Part shown: piece by piece, positions 62,194 through 64,000 of the stretch | How the letters are laid out: every line of letters starts with the position of its first letter | Position numbering within the stretch: the stretch's first letter is position 1 | Assembly (NCBI RefSeq): GCF_042652965.1 | Contig: NZ_JBHSHL010000025.1 | Coordinates: 62,001-126,000 of the forward strand | Source of the DNA: Filifactor villosus | GTDB taxonomy: Bacteria; Bacillota; Clostridia; Peptostreptococcales; Filifactoraceae | Direction: 5' to 3' | Length of the DNA: 64,000 nt | Notes under the pieces: model-generated | The model's database searches: none | What the model was told of the DNA's origin: nothing | What the model saw: the letters and a program-made list of their open reading frames with translations, nothing else | Position numbers and translations under genes: made by a program

Positions 62194-62226
62194 AAGCAGC
62201 GAATTAAAACGGTTCGCTGTTTTTTG
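62194..62226 (+). terminator. Terminator, 12-bp stem / 5-base loop type
   Basis: AAGCAGCGAATT (62194-62205), loop AAAAC, GGTTCGCTGTTT (62211-62222), then TTT. Same geometry as those at 46864 and 48781. Confidence 0.88.
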
Positions 62227-62742
62227 TCGTTTGAAGAGGGGAGCGTTTTTTGGCAAAGGCTATTGAAAACAAACGCAAAAAATGTTATTTTAACTAGGAT
62301 ACGCCTTGAGTGTTATCCTCGTTTTCTTGGAGTGGAATCCCGTTTTTATTCAACTTTTCGGGTCGTTCAGCTTGAGTTTTAGAGAAATATCTCACAAAGA
62401 CACAAAAGGATGTTCCCTTTGTTTTGCAAAAGATAGGAAGGCTCTGAAAGGAGAGGTTTCAGAAACGTGTTTGCCCGAGAAAAACTGAATTTCTGCTGTT
62501 TTTTTGAGATTGTGCGGTGTTTTCATAATAGAGAGAAGATCGAAACTCTGTCCGTAGGAATGATATGAAGTTGAGGCACAACGCAGTAAGTGTTCTATCA
62601 TGCACCGATTCAAACGGGTATATATGAAGAAGATAGAGGATTCTTGAGAAGAGGTTCGAGCGGATTTTGGACGGAAGGGATGACGTCAGGAGACTGTCGC
62701 CGTATTTTTTGAATGTTTCAAGCATAGAGAAAGGAAAGATCT
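62227..62742. other. 516-bp gap before the AEC transporter gene
   Basis: GAATTTCTGCTGTTTTTTTGA and GATTGTGCGGTGTTTTC (62487-62525) resemble the right end of element C, but the rest does not align. No gene recognised. Confidence 0.35.
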
Positions 62743-63684
62743 ATGATTTTTGTCGATACGTTGTTTCAGGTGTTACGCCTGTTTATCATTATTATCTTCG
62801 GTTATATTTTGGGCAAGAAAGGTCTTGTGTCAAAGGAAGGACAGAGGCAGATCAGCCATGTCCTGCTCTATATCGCAATGCCCTGTGCGATCATTCGGGG
62901 TATGCAGATCCCCTTTTCGCAGGAGAAGTTTTCTGTAGGGGTGTCTATCATTTTGATCATGGGACTCACGTACGCGATCATCAGCCTTCTCTCCTTCGGA
63001 TTGGTTCGTTTGATCCCCGGCTCCGAGGGCAAACAGAGGGATGTTATGCAATTGTCCATGATACTTCCCAATGTCGGGTACATGGGATATTCGATTATAG
63101 GACAGGTATTGGGGATGGAGAACATCTTTTATGCGACCCTGGCAAGTTTGTTCTTTGAGTTTACCTCGTGGAGTGTCGGGGTCTATCTTCTGTCGCGAAA
63201 CGGAGAGATCAAGTCCAAGCACAATGTTTTTTACAAAAGCATAGTGAATCCGGGCGTACTGGCAGTATTGACGGGCTTTGCCTTGTTTCTGCTTCGCCTT
63301 GAGATCCCCGAGCCTCTGAAGGGAGCCGTTGAGGTCAGCGGAGCGATGATGTCTCCGCTTGCTATGGTCATCATCGGGGTATCTTTGTCCAGGGCAAAGA
63401 TCAGGGAGTTTGTTTTCAATTATAAAATCTATTTGGTAAGTTTTTTCAAACTTCTTCTCATCCCCTTTGCAATGATGCTGCTCTATTATGCAGCAGGGCT
63501 TCGGGATATGAGAATCATGATACCGACGATTTTGATTGCTATGCCTTCTGCAAGTTATGTGACGATATTTGCTACGAACCTTGGAAGTGATGAGACCTTT
63601 GCTTCACAGATCGCGTCGGTGTGTACGATTTTGTCTATGATAACGATACCGGCGGTCGTGGGGGTTCTGCACTACCTTCATTAG
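62743..63684 (+). CDS. AEC-family transporter (auxin efflux carrier superfamily)
   Basis: 313 residues with about ten membrane helices. FGYILGKKGLVSKEGQRQISHVLLYIAMPCAIIRGMQI is the classical N-terminal repeat; MILPNVGYMGYSIIGQVLG and the second repeat starting at about PLAMVIIGVSLSRAKI follow. Members export or import small acids such as malate. AAAGGAAAG precedes the ATG. No substrate can be assigned from context; the purine phosphorylase gene is next. Confidence 0.9.
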   Translation: MIFVDTLFQVLRLFIIIIFGYILGKKGLVSKEGQRQISHVLLYIAMPCAIIRGMQIPFSQEKFSVGVSIILIMGLTYAIISLLSFGLVRLIPGSEGKQRDVMQLSMILPNVGYMGYSIIGQVLGMENIFYATLASLFFEFTSWSVGVYLLSRNGEIKSKHNVFYKSIVNPGVLAVLTGFALFLLRLEIPEPLKGAVEVSGAMMSPLAMVIIGVSLSRAKIREFVFNYKIYLVSFFKLLLIPFAMMLLYYAAGLRDMRIMIPTILIAMPSASYVTIFATNLGSDETFASQIASVCTILSMITIPAVVGVLHYLH

Positions 63685-63751
63685 GGCAAGAGCGTACGGT
63701 TTTAAAAAAGCGGTAGCAGGCGGAAGGGCTTTGAGAGAAGGGGAAGATAGT

Positions 63752-64000
63752 ATGCATAAGTATGATCAGGTAATGGAAGCGGCGAAATACATCAAATCTA
63801 AGGTTGATGTTCAGGCAAAGACGGCCATCGTTTTGGGTTCGGGATTGTCCGGCTTTGCGGAGAAGGTGGAGAAGATCGCGGAGCTTGCTTACAGGGACAT
63901 CCCGCATTTTTGCACCTCGAAGGTGGAAGGGCATAAGAATCGCCTTGTTGTAGGCGAGGTGCAGGGCAGGCAGGTCCTCGTCCTTCAGGGGAGGTATCAC
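63752..64000 (+). CDS. Purine-nucleoside phosphorylase, N-terminal part (runs off the window)
   Basis: Open from ATG 63752 to the last base, 83 codons. GAAGGGGAAG lies nine bases upstream. TAIVLGSGLSGFAE is the phosphate-binding loop of the trimeric PNP family, and HKNRLVVGEVQGRQVLVLQGRYH carries the conserved GRxH. It would split inosine or guanosine to base and ribose 1-phosphate. The rest of the gene lies beyond base 64000. Confidence 0.9.
   Translation, partial: MHKYDQVMEAAKYIKSKVDVQAKTAIVLGSGLSGFAEKVEKIAELAYRDIPHFCTSKVEGHKNRLVVGEVQGRQVLVLQGRYH

Noticed and set aside
1..64000. tRNA, rRNA and CRISPR arrays
   Set aside because: No GTTCGAATC-type tRNA arm, rRNA segment or regularly spaced repeat was found by reading; a covariance-model search would settle this.

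Overview
The window reads as one contig from a low-GC Gram-positive anaerobe of the Clostridia/Tissierellia kind. The signs are SepF/YggT/YlmH division genes, an RlmN-Stp-PrkC-RsgA-Rpe-ThiN block, an isoleucine T-box, a class I preQ1 riboswitch, strong AGGAGG ribosome sites, TTG starts and an eclectic Firmicutes gene set. I saw no sporulation genes, rRNA, tRNA, CRISPR array or prophage. No species is claimed.

Layout. 1-6.9 kb: 3' end of a fused secDF, a HutD-like gene, a division operon (HlyD-like, yggS, sepF, yggT, ylmH) and yajC. 6.9-11.3 kb: repeat-rich DNA, then a T-box and a eukaryote-like ileS. 11.5-17 kb: glutathione peroxidase, DUF1877, a decayed gene, nudix-mutY, and a two-gene encapsulin nanocompartment operon. 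17.4-25.6 kb: rsmB, then the rlmN-stp-prkC-rsgA-rpe translation/signalling block and thiN. 25.9-28.3 kb: photolyase plus a DUF523/DUF1722 protein, bracketed by copies of one short repeat. 28.8-37 kb: homoserine dehydrogenase, M20 amidohydrolase, a purine permease, a HAD phosphatase, a secreted NlpC/P60-like protein, GNAT and thiol peroxidase. 37-42 kb: an ABC exporter divergent from a BlaI/M56 sensor pair, then a small secreted peptide. 42.8-48.7 kb: pepF, an ASCH protein, queT with its riboswitch, and AT-rich small genes including PadR/DUF2812. 49-55 kb: hydroxybutyrate dehydrogenase, GntP permease, hydroxyacyl-CoA dehydrogenase and a PAS sigma-54 activator, which look like one ketone-body/short-chain hydroxy-acid pathway. 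55-64 kb: lytic transglycosylase, NamZ muramidase, a GntR-ABC set, a glycolipid-type glycosyltransferase, an AEC transporter and the start of a purine nucleoside phosphorylase.

The most unusual content is intergenic. A family of about 112-bp elements (A and B subtypes) with terminal ATACTATT/AATAGTAT ends recurs at least ten times, usually flanked by TA. One copy sits inside another repeat (D) whose second copy at 45979 lacks it, so a filled and an empty site are both visible. B ends carry an outward promoter-like pair that points at ileS and at a GNAT gene. A third family (C, about 145 bp) flanks the photolyase module in direct orientation. These look like non-autonomous mobile elements; no transposase is present in the window.

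Oxidative-damage functions are scattered through the window (glutathione peroxidase, Tpx, MutY, photolyase, encapsulated ferritin), which would suit an anaerobe that meets oxygen.
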